A DNA stretch of 64,000 nt from Novosphingobium pokkalii (GTDB lineage: Bacteria; Pseudomonadota; Alphaproteobacteria; Sphingomonadales; Sphingomonadaceae): the NCBI RefSeq assembly GCF_014652855.1, contig NZ_BMZP01000016.1:1-64000 (forward strand). The letters run 5' to 3'. The position numbers and the translations under genes are program-made. Each line of letters starts with the position of its first letter. Within the stretch, counting starts at the first letter, position 1. Below are positions 17,434-25,690 of the stretch, piece after piece. The notes under the pieces were generated by a model, which ran no database searches, was not told where the DNA came from, and was given only the letters and a program-made list of their open reading frames with translations.

Positions 17434-17975
17434 GCCTGCAAGACGAATTTCTGAACAACCCGGAAGAAGTCCGCTGGGAAGGCCGTTTCATCGCCGCCAA
17501 GACCCGCGGCCGCTGGGAATATGTCGGCCGCGCACGCAATATCCGCGCCGCCGTGATCCTGGCGATCACCCCGGCGCGCGACGTGATTCTGGTGGAACAG
17601 TTCCGCGTGCCGCTGGGCCGCCCCTGCATCGAACTGCCCGCCGGGCTGATCGGCGATGATGACAGCAGCGCCGATGAAGACGCCAGCCTGGCCGCCTTGC
17701 GCGAGCTGGAAGAGGAAACCGGGTATCGCGCCACACACATGGAAGCGCTGGGCGAATTCTGGTCGAGCCCCGGCATGGTCTCGGAAAGCTTCACCCTGTT
17801 CCGCGCCCATGGCCTGACACGGGTTTCGGCCGGCGGCGGGGTGGAAGGCGAAGGCATCACCGTCCACCACGTCCCGCTCGACGATATCGCCGCCTACATC
17901 GCCACCTGCCGGGCGCAGGGGATGGCAGTGGACGTCAAGATCCTCACGCTGCTTGGGCCAGGGATTCTCGGCTGA
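17430..17975 (+). CDS. Nudix hydrolase, ADP-ribose pyrophosphatase type
   Basis: A 181-residue Nudix enzyme likely to hydrolyse ADP-ribose or a similar sugar nucleotide. The Nudix region reads PAGLIGDDDSSADEDASLAALRELEEETGY in outline, with the catalytic core RELEEETGY near residue 100 and a slightly lengthened loop between the glycine and the first glutamate. The N-terminal beta-strand domain (VRWEGRFIAAKTRGRWEYVGR) fits ADP-ribose pyrophosphatases that work as dimers. ATG 17430 overlaps the preceding stop. Confidence 0.88.
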   Translation: MSLQDEFLNNPEEVRWEGRFIAAKTRGRWEYVGRARNIRAAVILAITPARDVILVEQFRVPLGRPCIELPAGLIGDDDSSADEDASLAALRELEEETGYRATHMEALGEFWSSPGMVSESFTLFRAHGLTRVSAGGGVEGEGITVHHVPLDDIAAYIATCRAQGMAVDVKILTLLGPGILG

Positions 17976-17983
17976 CGGGTCAG

Positions 17984-18073
17984 CGTGGGGCCCCGGGTCT
18001 AGCCCGGGGCGACGATGCTTTGGAACGCGCCGCCTTTCCCGTCGCCCCGGACTTGATCCGGGGCCCCACGCCG
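17984..18073. repeat. Dispersed palindromic repeat, family C
   Basis: Two facing units of the type CGTCGCCCCGGACTTGATCC plus GGGGCCCCAC, separated by about 25 bases. The pair lies between converging genes (Nudix and an MFS gene). Related pairs are at 32252-32334 and 63063-63155. Confidence 0.8.
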
Positions 18074-18083
18074 CCCTGCCCGC

Positions 18084-19388
18084 TCAATGCGCCTCGCGCA
18101 GCCGCAGCGCGAGCAGCGCCAGCGCCGCGCCCAGCGAACCCAGCGCCATGATGATCGAGACGGGCAGCAGCGGCAACCCGGCGGTGTGGAACAGCTCGCC
18201 CGCCAGGATCGGCGAACCGGCCGCGCCGATGCGCCCGGCGCCGATGGCAAAGCCGGTGCCGGTGGCGCGCACCTTGGCCGGGAAGCCATGGGCAAAGGCC
18301 GAATAGAACCCGACGATCGCGGCGTTGGTGGTAAAGCCGGTGAAGAACACCGCCAGGCGCCAGCCGGGCAGGCTCTCGGCTCCCAGGCCGAACAGCGACA
18401 CGGCCACGGTGCCCGCGACCAGCATGGCGATGGTCGGCCACTTGATGCCGAACTTGTGCATCAGGAACCCGAACAGGCCGCCACCGATCGCCCCGCCGAT
18501 ATTGGCCCAGACCAAGACGCTGGCCGCCTGCGGCTGGGTATAGCCGAAGTCGGCAACGATCTTGGGGCTCCACTTGAGGATGTAGTAGAACGTGATGCAG
18601 TGGAGCGAATAGCCCACCGTCAGCAGCAGCGTGGTGCCAAGCAGGCCGGGGCGCAGGATATCGAGCAGGCTGGCGCGCGCCGCTTCCGGCTCCATCGGGG
18701 GCAGGCCGGTCACCGCCGGCAGGCGCAGCGCGGCGAGCGAGCGGTTCGCCCGCTCCAGCGCATCGGCCGGGCGGCTGACCAGGAACCAGGCCGGGGTTTC
18801 CGGCACCAGGAAGAACACCAGCGGGATGAACACCAGCGTGGCGATGGCGCCGAATTCGAACACCACGCGCCAGTCCCCGCTCTTGAGCAGCAGCGCGGCA
18901 ATCGTGCCGCCCACGGTCGCGCCGATGGGATAGCCGATGACCATCAGCGACATCGCCAGGCTGCGCCCCTTGTTGCTGCAAATCTCGGCCGTGACGGCAT
19001 TGATCGCCGCCAGCATGCCGCCGATGCCCAGCCCGGTCAGCAGGCGCCAAAGGCCCAGCGTGGTCGGGCTGCTCGCCGTCGTTGCCAGGCCCATGCCCAC
19101 GGCCATTACCACCAGGCAGCCGAGCACGGTGGGCCGCCGGCCGAACCGATCTGCCGCGCCGCCCAGCACGATCGAGCCAAAGCCCATGCCGATCAGTTCC
19201 ATCGACAGCACCACGCCCAGCGCGTCGCGCCCGATGCCCCATTCCTTGGCAATGCCCGGTGCGGCAAAGGCGCTGGACAGCACGTCGAACCCGTCTAGCG
19301 CGTTGAGCGCGATCATCAGCACCACGGCAATCCATTGCCGCGCTGTCATCGGCGATTGGCGAATCACCTCGCGCGGATCGTTCAGCAT
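18084..19388 (-). CDS. MFS transporter, aromatic acid:H+ symporter type
   Basis: A 434-residue, 12-helix inner-membrane transporter. The first helix has DGFDV (NALDGFDVLSSAFAAPGI), the Asp-rich signature of aromatic-acid symporters such as PcaK and BenK, followed by GxxxDRFGRR between helices 2 and 3. Position next to lignin-catabolism genes suggests uptake of a lignin-derived aromatic acid. The Sphingobium SYK-6 carrier DdvT for 5-5-linked dimers belongs to the same family, though I cannot assign the substrate. A degenerate operator-like repeat lies at 19424-19444, just upstream. Confidence 0.85.
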   Translation of the reverse strand: MLNDPREVIRQSPMTARQWIAVVLMIALNALDGFDVLSSAFAAPGIAKEWGIGRDALGVVLSMELIGMGFGSIVLGGAADRFGRRPTVLGCLVVMAVGMGLATTASSPTTLGLWRLLTGLGIGGMLAAINAVTAEICSNKGRSLAMSLMVIGYPIGATVGGTIAALLLKSGDWRVVFEFGAIATLVFIPLVFFLVPETPAWFLVSRPADALERANRSLAALRLPAVTGLPPMEPEAARASLLDILRPGLLGTTLLLTVGYSLHCITFYYILKWSPKIVADFGYTQPQAASVLVWANIGGAIGGGLFGFLMHKFGIKWPTIAMLVAGTVAVSLFGLGAESLPGWRLAVFFTGFTTNAAIVGFYSAFAHGFPAKVRATGTGFAIGAGRIGAAGSPILAGELFHTAGLPLLPVSIIMALGSLGAALALLALRLREAH

Positions 19389-19423
19389 CGTATCTCTCCC
19401 ACCCGCGCCTGGCTGACGCGCAT

Positions 19424-19444
19424 ATTGCTATGCTTTATAACATG
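19424..19444. promoter_or_regulatory. Candidate MarR operator, degenerate copy
   Basis: ATTGCTAT, five bases, ATAACATG. It has the same 8-N5-8 layout as the two best sites at 19968 and 30261 but weaker symmetry. It lies 36 bases upstream of the MFS start, where a repressor would act. Confidence 0.4.
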
Positions 19445-19458
19445 CCGTAGCGATCTGG

Positions 19459-19959
19459 CTACTCGTGAATGCGCGCCAGCAGTTCCAGCAGCAGCTTCAC
19501 TTCCTTGTCGGTGAAGTGGCGCTTCACCCAGGCCTCGTGCTCGCCAATCGCGAACTTGGCGCGCGACAGCATGGCCTGCCCTTCCGGCTCCAGGAACAGT
19601 GCCTGCTTGCGGCCATCCTCGGCGGACCGGTCACGCCGCAGATAATGCTTGGCCTGGAGGCGGTTGATGATCGCCATGGTCGTCGCGCGGTCCATGCGCA
19701 GGCGCTGGGCCAGGTCGGTCTGGGCAATGCCGGGATGATCATCGACCAGCCACAGCACCGAAACCTGCTTCTGCGTCAGGTCCAGCTCGGTGAACGTCTC
19801 GGTGAAATGGCGCAGGCAGGCGCCGTGCGCCAAGCGGATGTGAAAGCCCAGAATGCCGTTGATTTCGCCAATGTCGGCCTCTTCGCCCGGCGGCGGGGTC
19901 ACCGCATCGGCAAACTTGTCCTTGATCAATGCCTGCTCCCCATTGCCTTGCGCATCCAT
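19459..19959 (-). CDS. MarR family transcriptional regulator
   Basis: A 166-residue winged-helix repressor. The DNA-recognition region is QTDLAQRLRMDRATTMAIINRLQAKHYLRRD, followed by the wing RSAEDGRKQALFLEPEG. Flanking helices (GFHIRLAHGACLRHFTETF and the C-terminal helix) would form the dimer. An in-frame TTG lies at 19968, but ATG 19959 is preferred. It is divergent from the lignostilbene dioxygenase across a palindrome at 19968-19988, so it probably represses both and itself. The 5-5 dimer regulator DdvR of SYK-6 is also MarR-type. The effector here is likely an aromatic acid or its CoA ester. Confidence 0.88.
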   Translation of the reverse strand: MDAQGNGEQALIKDKFADAVTPPPGEEADIGEINGILGFHIRLAHGACLRHFTETFTELDLTQKQVSVLWLVDDHPGIAQTDLAQRLRMDRATTMAIINRLQAKHYLRRDRSAEDGRKQALFLEPEGQAMLSRAKFAIGEHEAWVKRHFTDKEVKLLLELLARIHE

Positions 19960-19967
19960 TGAGCGCA

Positions 19968-19988
19968 ATTGTTAGCCAACCATACAAT
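19968..19988. promoter_or_regulatory. Candidate MarR operator, strong copy 1
   Basis: ATTGTTAG, five bases (CCAAC), CATACAAT. The arms form an imperfect inverted repeat. The same two arms occur at 30261-30281 with a different spacer, so the conserved part is the arms, as expected for a dimer-binding site. It occupies nearly the whole gap between the MarR gene and the dioxygenase gene. Confidence 0.7.
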
Positions 19989-20006
19989 ATGCGCAGGAGG
20001 ATGTCC

Positions 20007-21476
20007 GTGTCTCACTTTCCCGCTTCGCCCAGTTTCACCGGTTTCAACACCCCTTCGCGGATCGAGGCCGATATCGCCGACCTGGCCCATGAGGGTGAAA
20101 TTCCCGCAGAACTGAACGGGGCGTTTTACCGCGTTCAGCCAGACCCGCAATTCCCCCCGCGCCTGGGCGACGATATTGCGTTCAACGGCGATGGCATGAT
20201 CACCCGCTTCCATATTCACGATGGCCAGGTCGATTTCCGCCAGCGCTGGGCGCAGACCGACAAGTGGAAGCTGGAAAAGGCCGCCGGCAAAGGCCTGTTC
20301 GGCGCCTATCGCAACCCGCTGACCGACGATGACAGCGTCAACGGACAGATCCGCTCCACCGCCAACACCAATGCGTTCATCCACGCCGGCAAGCTCTGGG
20401 CGATGAAGGAAGACAGCCCCGCCCTGCTGATGGACCCGGCCAGCATGGAGACGATCGGCTTTGAAAAGTTCGGCGGGCGGATGACCGGGCAGACTTTCAC
20501 CGCCCATCCCAAGATCGATCCCGCCACCGGCAACATGGTCGCGATCGGCTATGCTGCCAGCGGGCTGTGCACCGACGATGTCACCTACATGGAAGTCAGC
20601 CCCACCGGCGAACTGGTCCGCGAGGTGTGGTTCAAGGTGCCCTATTACTGCATGATGCATGACTTCGGCATCACCCAGGATTATCTGGTGCTGCATATCG
20701 TGCCGTCGATCGGCAGTTGGGAACGGCTGGAAGCAGGCCTGCCGCACTTCGGGTTCGACACCACCAAGCCGGTCTATCTTGGCATCATTCCCCGCCGCGA
20801 CGATGTGCAGGCGGACGACATCCGCTGGTTCAAGCGTGACAACTGCTTTGCCAGCCATGTGCTCAACGCCTGGCAGGAGGGCAGCAAGGTCCACTTCGTC
20901 ACCTGCGAGGCGAAGAACAACATGTTCCCGTTCTTCCCCGACGTGCACGGCGCGCCGTTCAACGGGCGCGAGGCGATGAGCTATCCCACCGACTGGGTGG
21001 TGGACCTGGCCAGCAATGGCGAGGCCTTTGCCGCGATCGAACGCCTGTCCGACACAGCTTGCGAATTTCCGCGCATCGACGATCGCTTTGCCGGGCGGCA
21101 GACGCGGCACGGCTGGTTCCTGGAAATGGACATGCAGCGCCCGGTGGAACTGCGCGGCGGCAGCGCTGGCGGGCTGTTGATGAACTGCCTGTTCCACAAG
21201 GACTTCGCCACGGGTGAAGAGCAGCACTGGTGGTGTGGCCCGGTCTCGTCGCTGCAAGAGCCCTGCTTTGTCCCGCGCAGCAAGACCGCGCCCGAGGGCG
21301 ACGGGTGGATCGTGCAGGTGTGCAACCGCCTGGAAGAAGCGCGCAGCGACCTGCTGATCTTCGACGCCCAGGCCATTGCCCAAGGGCCGCTGGCCACTGT
21401 GCACATTCCCATCCGTCTGCGCTTTGGCCTGCACGGCAACTGGGCGGATGCCGCCGAGATTGGCCTCGCCGCCTGA
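20007..21476 (+). CDS. Lignostilbene dioxygenase (carotenoid cleavage oxygenase family), NOV1-like
   Basis: A 489-residue non-haem iron dioxygenase expected to cleave the central double bond of hydroxylated stilbenes such as lignostilbene or resveratrol, giving two aldehydes. With the GTG at 20007 as residue 1, candidate iron ligands are His167 (FTAHPKID), His218 (MMHDFG), His284 (FASHVLN) and His476 (GLHGNW), which is the numbering I recall for NOV1 of N. aromaticivorans. AGGAGG ends at 20000, giving a six-base spacing to GTG 20007 and none to the ATG at 20001, which also supports the GTG. The gene is divergent from the MarR gene. Confidence 0.92.
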   Translation: MSHFPASPSFTGFNTPSRIEADIADLAHEGEIPAELNGAFYRVQPDPQFPPRLGDDIAFNGDGMITRFHIHDGQVDFRQRWAQTDKWKLEKAAGKGLFGAYRNPLTDDDSVNGQIRSTANTNAFIHAGKLWAMKEDSPALLMDPASMETIGFEKFGGRMTGQTFTAHPKIDPATGNMVAIGYAASGLCTDDVTYMEVSPTGELVREVWFKVPYYCMMHDFGITQDYLVLHIVPSIGSWERLEAGLPHFGFDTTKPVYLGIIPRRDDVQADDIRWFKRDNCFASHVLNAWQEGSKVHFVTCEAKNNMFPFFPDVHGAPFNGREAMSYPTDWVVDLASNGEAFAAIERLSDTACEFPRIDDRFAGRQTRHGWFLEMDMQRPVELRGGSAGGLLMNCLFHKDFATGEEQHWWCGPVSSLQEPCFVPRSKTAPEGDGWIVQVCNRLEEARSDLLIFDAQAIAQGPLATVHIPIRLRFGLHGNWADAAEIGLAA

Positions 21477-21482
21477 GCGCGC

Positions 21483-21503
21483 TATGCTATGACGCATAAC
21501 CAT
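21483..21503. promoter_or_regulatory. Candidate MarR operator, degenerate copy
   Basis: TATGCTAT, five bases (GACGC), ATAACCAT, with only the inner half of each arm symmetric. It lies between the dioxygenase stop and the DUF3237 start, 17 bases before that ATG. The evidence is its layout and position. The match is weak. Confidence 0.35.
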
Positions 21504-21520
21504 CTGCTGGGAGAGCGCGC

Positions 21521-21982
21521 ATGATCAAGCCCGAACTGGAATTCGTCTACGAAGCCAGCGGCGACCTGGAACCCCCGCGCCAGATCGGGCCGACCTATGA
21601 CGGCACCCGCCGAATCATTCCCATCGTGGGCGGCGGCCGCGTCGAAGGGCCACTGATCCAGGGCCGCCTTGTGGGCAATTCGGCCGACTGGCAGGTCACC
21701 CGGCCCGATGGCGTGACCGTGGCCGACGCGCTCTATGCCATCGAGACCGACGATGGCGTGCTGATCCAGATCCGCAACAAAGGCCTGCGCCGCGGCCCGC
21801 CCGAAGTGATGGCGCGGCTGGCGGCGGGGGAAGAAGTCGATCCGGCCGAATACTATTTCCGCACCGTGCCCGAATTCATCGCGCCGGTGGGCAAGTACGA
21901 ATGGATGAACCAGTCGATCTTCCTGTGCAGCGGCGCGCGCTATCCGCTGGGTATCAAGCTGTGGGTGTGGCGGGTGTTGTGA
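21521..21982 (+). CDS. DUF3237 family protein
   Basis: A 153-residue soluble protein that is almost entirely one DUF3237 domain. Recognisable blocks are PELEFVYEASGDLEPPRQIGPTYDGTRRIIPIVGG, VADALYAIETDDGVLIQIRNKGLRRGP and YYFRTVPEFIAPVGKYEWMNQSIFLCSG. The family fold is a beta-barrel and I know of no settled function. A GGGAGAG ribosome site precedes ATG 21521. It follows the dioxygenase by 44 bases on the same strand and is probably co-regulated, so a role in handling a lignin-derived intermediate is plausible but unproven. Confidence 0.85.
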   Translation: MIKPELEFVYEASGDLEPPRQIGPTYDGTRRIIPIVGGGRVEGPLIQGRLVGNSADWQVTRPDGVTVADALYAIETDDGVLIQIRNKGLRRGPPEVMARLAAGEEVDPAEYYFRTVPEFIAPVGKYEWMNQSIFLCSGARYPLGIKLWVWRVL

Positions 21983-21997
21983 CGTTGCTTGCGGCTT

Positions 21998-22087
21998 CCA
22001 CCACCCCCAACCCCCTCCTCTAAAGAGGATGGGGCTTTTCATGGATACTCCCCCTCCTCTTCAGAGGAGGGGGTCGGGGGGTGGTGC
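21998..22087. repeat. Dispersed palindromic repeat, family A (facing pair)
   Basis: Facing copies of CACCACCCCCAACCCCCTCC plus a short arm, separated by a short spacer around 22040. It lies between the converging DUF3237 and MFS genes. The layout is the same as at 7023-7118. Confidence 0.78.
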
Positions 22088-22108
22088 GAACCCTTGCAAA
22101 AACGCCAC

Positions 22109-23710
22109 CTAGCGCCCCAGCAACCCGGCCTCGTCCCTGGCGCAGCGCCGCGCGATCAGCAGCATCAGCGCCACGATCGGCACGGCCACCACATTCATCG
22201 CCAGCATCGCATGAGTCAGATTGCCGGTCGCATCGGAAATCAGGCCCACGGCATAAGGGCCGATGCCCATGCCCACGATGGTCATGGTCAGCAGATAGAG
22301 GCTGGCGGTGATCCCGCGCATGCGCGGCAGCACTTGATCGTACATGATCGCATAGAGCGGCGGCATCCACCCCGTCAGCACCAGGCTGTAGAGCGCAAAG
22401 TGCCAATAGAACGTGGCCGGGTCGGGCGAGAGATAGGTCCAGAACGAGAGCAGCGGCGAAACGCCCATGGCAAACAGCGCCACCATGGCCCGGCCCGAAG
22501 ACGGCCAGCGGCGGTGCAGGCGATCGGCGAGCGGCCCCCAGATCAACGGCCCGACAATGCCCATGGCCGCAGACAGCAAGCCGAACTGCAAGGCCGTATC
22601 CTTCATCGACAGATGATAGGTCTTGATCAGGAAACTGGGGTTGAACGCCATCATGCCATAGTTGATCGCCGATTGCAGCGTGCCCACGGCAATGGCCATG
22701 ATCAGCGTGGGCGAGCCGGCAATCACGCGGAAGGCCTGGGCGTCGTCGGCGCGCATGCGCTGCATCAGGTTGACCAGCACGAACAGGCCAAAGCCGATCA
22801 CCGACCATTGCAGCACGTGGGCATCGATCACCAGCGGGCCGAGCGGCACCGGCGGGCGCAGCGACAGCCCCCGGCAGACCACGGCCAGCCCGGCCATCAC
22901 CGCCACAATCGCCGCCAGCGCACCCAGATTGAACGCAAAGGCCGCGCCCCGCGCCCGCCGCGCCGCCATGGCCAGCCAGTGCAGCCCCGGCGTCACGCCG
23001 CCCAGCAGCGCCAGACTGGCGCGAAACGGATGGGGATCGCGCGGCGCAGGCAAACCATCCATCCCCCCTCGCACCGGCTCCTTCATCGTGCCGACAAAAC
23101 CCGCCAGGACAAAGCCCGGTGCAGCCGCGACCAGGAAGGCGAACTGCCAGCCCTTGAGACCCCAGGGCGCGGCGCCGTAGGCCCAATGCTCGGTCCAGGC
23201 CTGCGCCGCCACGCCGCCCAGGATCAGCGAGCCGCCCAGCCCCAGGGCAATGGCCGAGGCCAAAACCGCCATGACGAAGCCACGCCGATGCCGGGGCCAG
23301 AAATCATAGATCAGCGAGGTGCCGGCGGGCTGCGTCGCGGCCTCCCCGATGCCCACGCCCAGCCGCGACAGGGCGAGCAGGGCAAAACTGGTCGCCAGCC
23401 CGCCCAGCCCGGTTGCGGCTGACCACAACACCAGGCTGATGCCCAGCAGCCGGGTGCGTGTCCAGCCATCGGCCAGCCGCCCCACCGGCAGCGAGAACAG
23501 CGCGTAGAACAGCGCGAAGACCGTGCCGTAGAGCAGCCCCATCTCGGCATCGCCCACGCCCAGGTCGTGCTTGATCGCCGGCGCCAGGATCGCCAGGATC
23601 TGGCGATCGAGCAGGCTCATCGCATTGGTCAGCGCCACCAGCACCAGGGCATACCAGCCGCCGCGCGCAATCGCCTGCGATGGCGGTGCCATCCCGTCCG
23701 CTGCCGCCAC
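22109..23710 (-). CDS. MFS transporter
   Basis: A 533-residue, 12-helix inner-membrane carrier. Helix 1 reads ALVLVALTNAMSLLDRQILAILAPAI, with the DRQ motif of the spinster-like and sugar-phosphate-like MFS group common in sphingomonads. The loop between helices 2 and 3 is GRLADGWTRTRLLG. It is longer than average because of a central loop around residues 215-275. The GTG start at 23710 lies two bases after the stop of the upstream NAD(P)-binding protein, indicating coupling. Last gene of the probable ligW operon. Likely imports a lignin-derived compound. Substrate unknown. Confidence 0.83.
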   Translation of the reverse strand: MAAADGMAPPSQAIARGGWYALVLVALTNAMSLLDRQILAILAPAIKHDLGVGDAEMGLLYGTVFALFYALFSLPVGRLADGWTRTRLLGISLVLWSAATGLGGLATSFALLALSRLGVGIGEAATQPAGTSLIYDFWPRHRRGFVMAVLASAIALGLGGSLILGGVAAQAWTEHWAYGAAPWGLKGWQFAFLVAAAPGFVLAGFVGTMKEPVRGGMDGLPAPRDPHPFRASLALLGGVTPGLHWLAMAARRARGAAFAFNLGALAAIVAVMAGLAVVCRGLSLRPPVPLGPLVIDAHVLQWSVIGFGLFVLVNLMQRMRADDAQAFRVIAGSPTLIMAIAVGTLQSAINYGMMAFNPSFLIKTYHLSMKDTALQFGLLSAAMGIVGPLIWGPLADRLHRRWPSSGRAMVALFAMGVSPLLSFWTYLSPDPATFYWHFALYSLVLTGWMPPLYAIMYDQVLPRMRGITASLYLLTMTIVGMGIGPYAVGLISDATGNLTHAMLAMNVVAVPIVALMLLIARRCARDEAGLLGR

Positions 23711-23712
23711 GA

Positions 23713-24552
23713 TCAGGCCAGCGCCTTGGCGATAGTCTGGGCAATCGGCGTGGTCGGCCGGCCGATCAGGGCGCTCAGGGTGCGGCTGTCGCCGAACAAC
23801 TGGTCCTTGCTCGATTCGAAGCTGGAATTGGCCAGCATCTGCGCCAGGAAAGCGGGCAGGCCCACGCCTTCAAGCGCCGCGGCATAGTCGGCCTTGGTCA
23901 TGTCGACATAGGCGACCGGCTTGCCCGCCACGCGCGACACTTCGGCGGCGAATTCGGCCATGGTAAAGGCCGTGTCGCCGGCCAGCTCATAGACCTCGCC
24001 GCCCTTGGCACCGATCAGCGCGGTCGCCGCGGCCGCCGCATAGTCGGCTCGCGTGGCGCTGGCGATGCGCCCCTCGCCCGCCGCGCCCAGGATGGCGCCA
24101 TGGGCAATCGCCGGGGCCAGCGCGCCGGTGTAGTTCTCGTTGTACCAGCCATTGCGCAGCAGCACGAACGGTACGCCGCTCGCGCGCAGCAGCGCTTCGG
24201 TCTCGCGATGCTCCTGCGCCAGGCCGATGGTGGAGGTATCGGCATGGAGGATCGAGGTATAGGCGATCAGCTTGACCCCGGCCGCCCTCGCCGCTGCGAT
24301 CACCGCCTGGTGCTGCGCCACCCGCGCGCCCACCGCGTTGCCCGAGATCAGCAGCAAGCGCTCCACCCCGGCCAGCGCGGGGGCCAGCGTTTCTGGCTTG
24401 TCGTAATCGGCCTGGCGCACGGCCACGCCCGCGTCCGCCAGCTTGGCCGGATCGCGCGCCAGCGCGACAACCCGCGCCGCGCCTGCCCGCGCCACCAGTT
24501 CGGCCAGCACCAGCCGCCCCAATTGTCCCGATGCCCCTGCCACAGCGTACAT
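23713..24552 (-). CDS. NAD(P)-binding oxidoreductase, NmrA/QorB-like
   Basis: A 279-residue atypical short-chain dehydrogenase. The N-terminus MYAVAGASGQLGRLV is the dinucleotide-binding loop. YTSILHADTS and ENYTGALAPAI match the NmrA/quinone oxidoreductase QorB group, which lacks the normal Tyr-x3-Lys pair. It lies in the ligW operon, 30 bases downstream of ligW. A role in reducing an aromatic or quinone intermediate is possible. A regulatory role is the alternative, since NmrA-like proteins can be redox sensors. Confidence 0.8.
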   Translation of the reverse strand: MYAVAGASGQLGRLVLAELVARAGAARVVALARDPAKLADAGVAVRQADYDKPETLAPALAGVERLLLISGNAVGARVAQHQAVIAAARAAGVKLIAYTSILHADTSTIGLAQEHRETEALLRASGVPFVLLRNGWYNENYTGALAPAIAHGAILGAAGEGRIASATRADYAAAAATALIGAKGGEVYELAGDTAFTMAEFAAEVSRVAGKPVAYVDMTKADYAAALEGVGLPAFLAQMLANSSFESSKDQLFGDSRTLSALIGRPTTPIAQTIAKALA

Positions 24553-24582
24553 GGTCTCTCTCCCTCGGTCTGGTCTGGCGGA

Positions 24583-25653
24583 TTACAACTTGAACCAGCG
24601 TTCCGCGTTGGTCTGGAAGAACTTCTTCTTGGTTTGCGCGCTCATGTCCATTGTGTCCATCGCCCGCACTTCATCGGCCACGTACTGATAGGGATAGTCC
24701 ATCGCATACATCACGCGGTCCTCGCCCATCACCTCCTGGCAGAACTTGATCGCCGGTTCCCACGCCATGCCCGAATTGGTCACCAGCACATTGGAGCGCA
24801 GATATTCGGCAATGGTCTTCTTGAGCGGCTTCATCCGGGCATAGCGCTGTGACCGCACACCGGCCTGGTGCATGAAATCGAGGCGATAGAGCCAGTACGG
24901 CAGCGCTTCGCCCATATGGCCCACGATGATCTGCAAGTCGGGATAGCGGTCGAAAATGCCGATGGTGATCAGCCGCAGCAGATGCATGCCGGTTTCCACG
25001 CCGAAGCCAAAGATCGCGCCATCGAGCCCGGCCTCCAGCATCGGGCCGATCATCGCATCGGGCGGCGTCTGTGGATGAATGTAGAGCGGCTGCCCCACCT
25101 CGACGAGCGCGCGGAAGATCGGGTCGAAGACATCCTCGTCCAGATAGCGGCCCTGCGTGTGGCTGTTGATCTGGATGCCCTTGAAGCCCAGCTCCTTGGC
25201 GCCACGATGGATTTCGCGGGCGGACCATTCCGGGTCTTGCGGCGCCACCGTGCCCAGGCCGATGAAGCGGTCGGGATAGCGCGTGCAGGCCTGCGCCAGC
25301 GTGTCGTTGGCCCGCGCGGCAATGGCCTTGGCCTCCTCCAGGTTGGTCAGCGGCTGCACGCCGGGCGAAGTCAGTGCCAGGATCGCCTTGTCGATGCCGG
25401 TCGCGTCCATGTCGGCAATGCGCCGCTCGCCCAGATCGAGCAGGCGCTCCATGATCTGCACCGCGCGTTCGGACGGCGACTGGGCATAGAAACCCCAGAG
25501 CGAGACGAGCCCCAAGTCCGCCTCGCCATCGCGGATCATGCGCAAGTAGGCGTCGACCTGCTCCTGCGTCGCAAAGGCTTCCTCGGTGGCGATGCGCAAG
25601 TATCCTTGCGCGCCACCCGTTTTCAGATCGGCGGTCTTCAAATCCTGGGTCAT
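24583..25653 (-). CDS. ligW: 5-carboxyvanillate decarboxylase LigW
   Basis: A 356-residue amidohydrolase-fold enzyme that converts 5-carboxyvanillate to vanillate and CO2, a late step in catabolism of 5-5 and beta-5 lignin dimers. It matches, nearly residue for residue as I recall, the N. aromaticivorans LigW of known structure. Manganese-binding candidates are Glu24 (ATEEAF, replacing the usual HxH), His near 193 (YIHPQT), His near 246 (IVGHMGE) and Asp near 319 (YAMDYPYQ). A five-residue duplication-like insertion (TADLK) lengthens the N-terminus. It is second last but one in a minus-strand operon with the aldehyde dehydrogenase and NTF2-like genes. Confidence 0.93.
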   Translation of the reverse strand: MTQDLKTADLKTGGAQGYLRIATEEAFATQEQVDAYLRMIRDGEADLGLVSLWGFYAQSPSERAVQIMERLLDLGERRIADMDATGIDKAILALTSPGVQPLTNLEEAKAIAARANDTLAQACTRYPDRFIGLGTVAPQDPEWSAREIHRGAKELGFKGIQINSHTQGRYLDEDVFDPIFRALVEVGQPLYIHPQTPPDAMIGPMLEAGLDGAIFGFGVETGMHLLRLITIGIFDRYPDLQIIVGHMGEALPYWLYRLDFMHQAGVRSQRYARMKPLKKTIAEYLRSNVLVTNSGMAWEPAIKFCQEVMGEDRVMYAMDYPYQYVADEVRAMDTMDMSAQTKKKFFQTNAERWFKL

Positions 25654-25690
25654 GCGGGCCTCTCCTGGTCAGGGGCCGGCCCGCGCGCGA

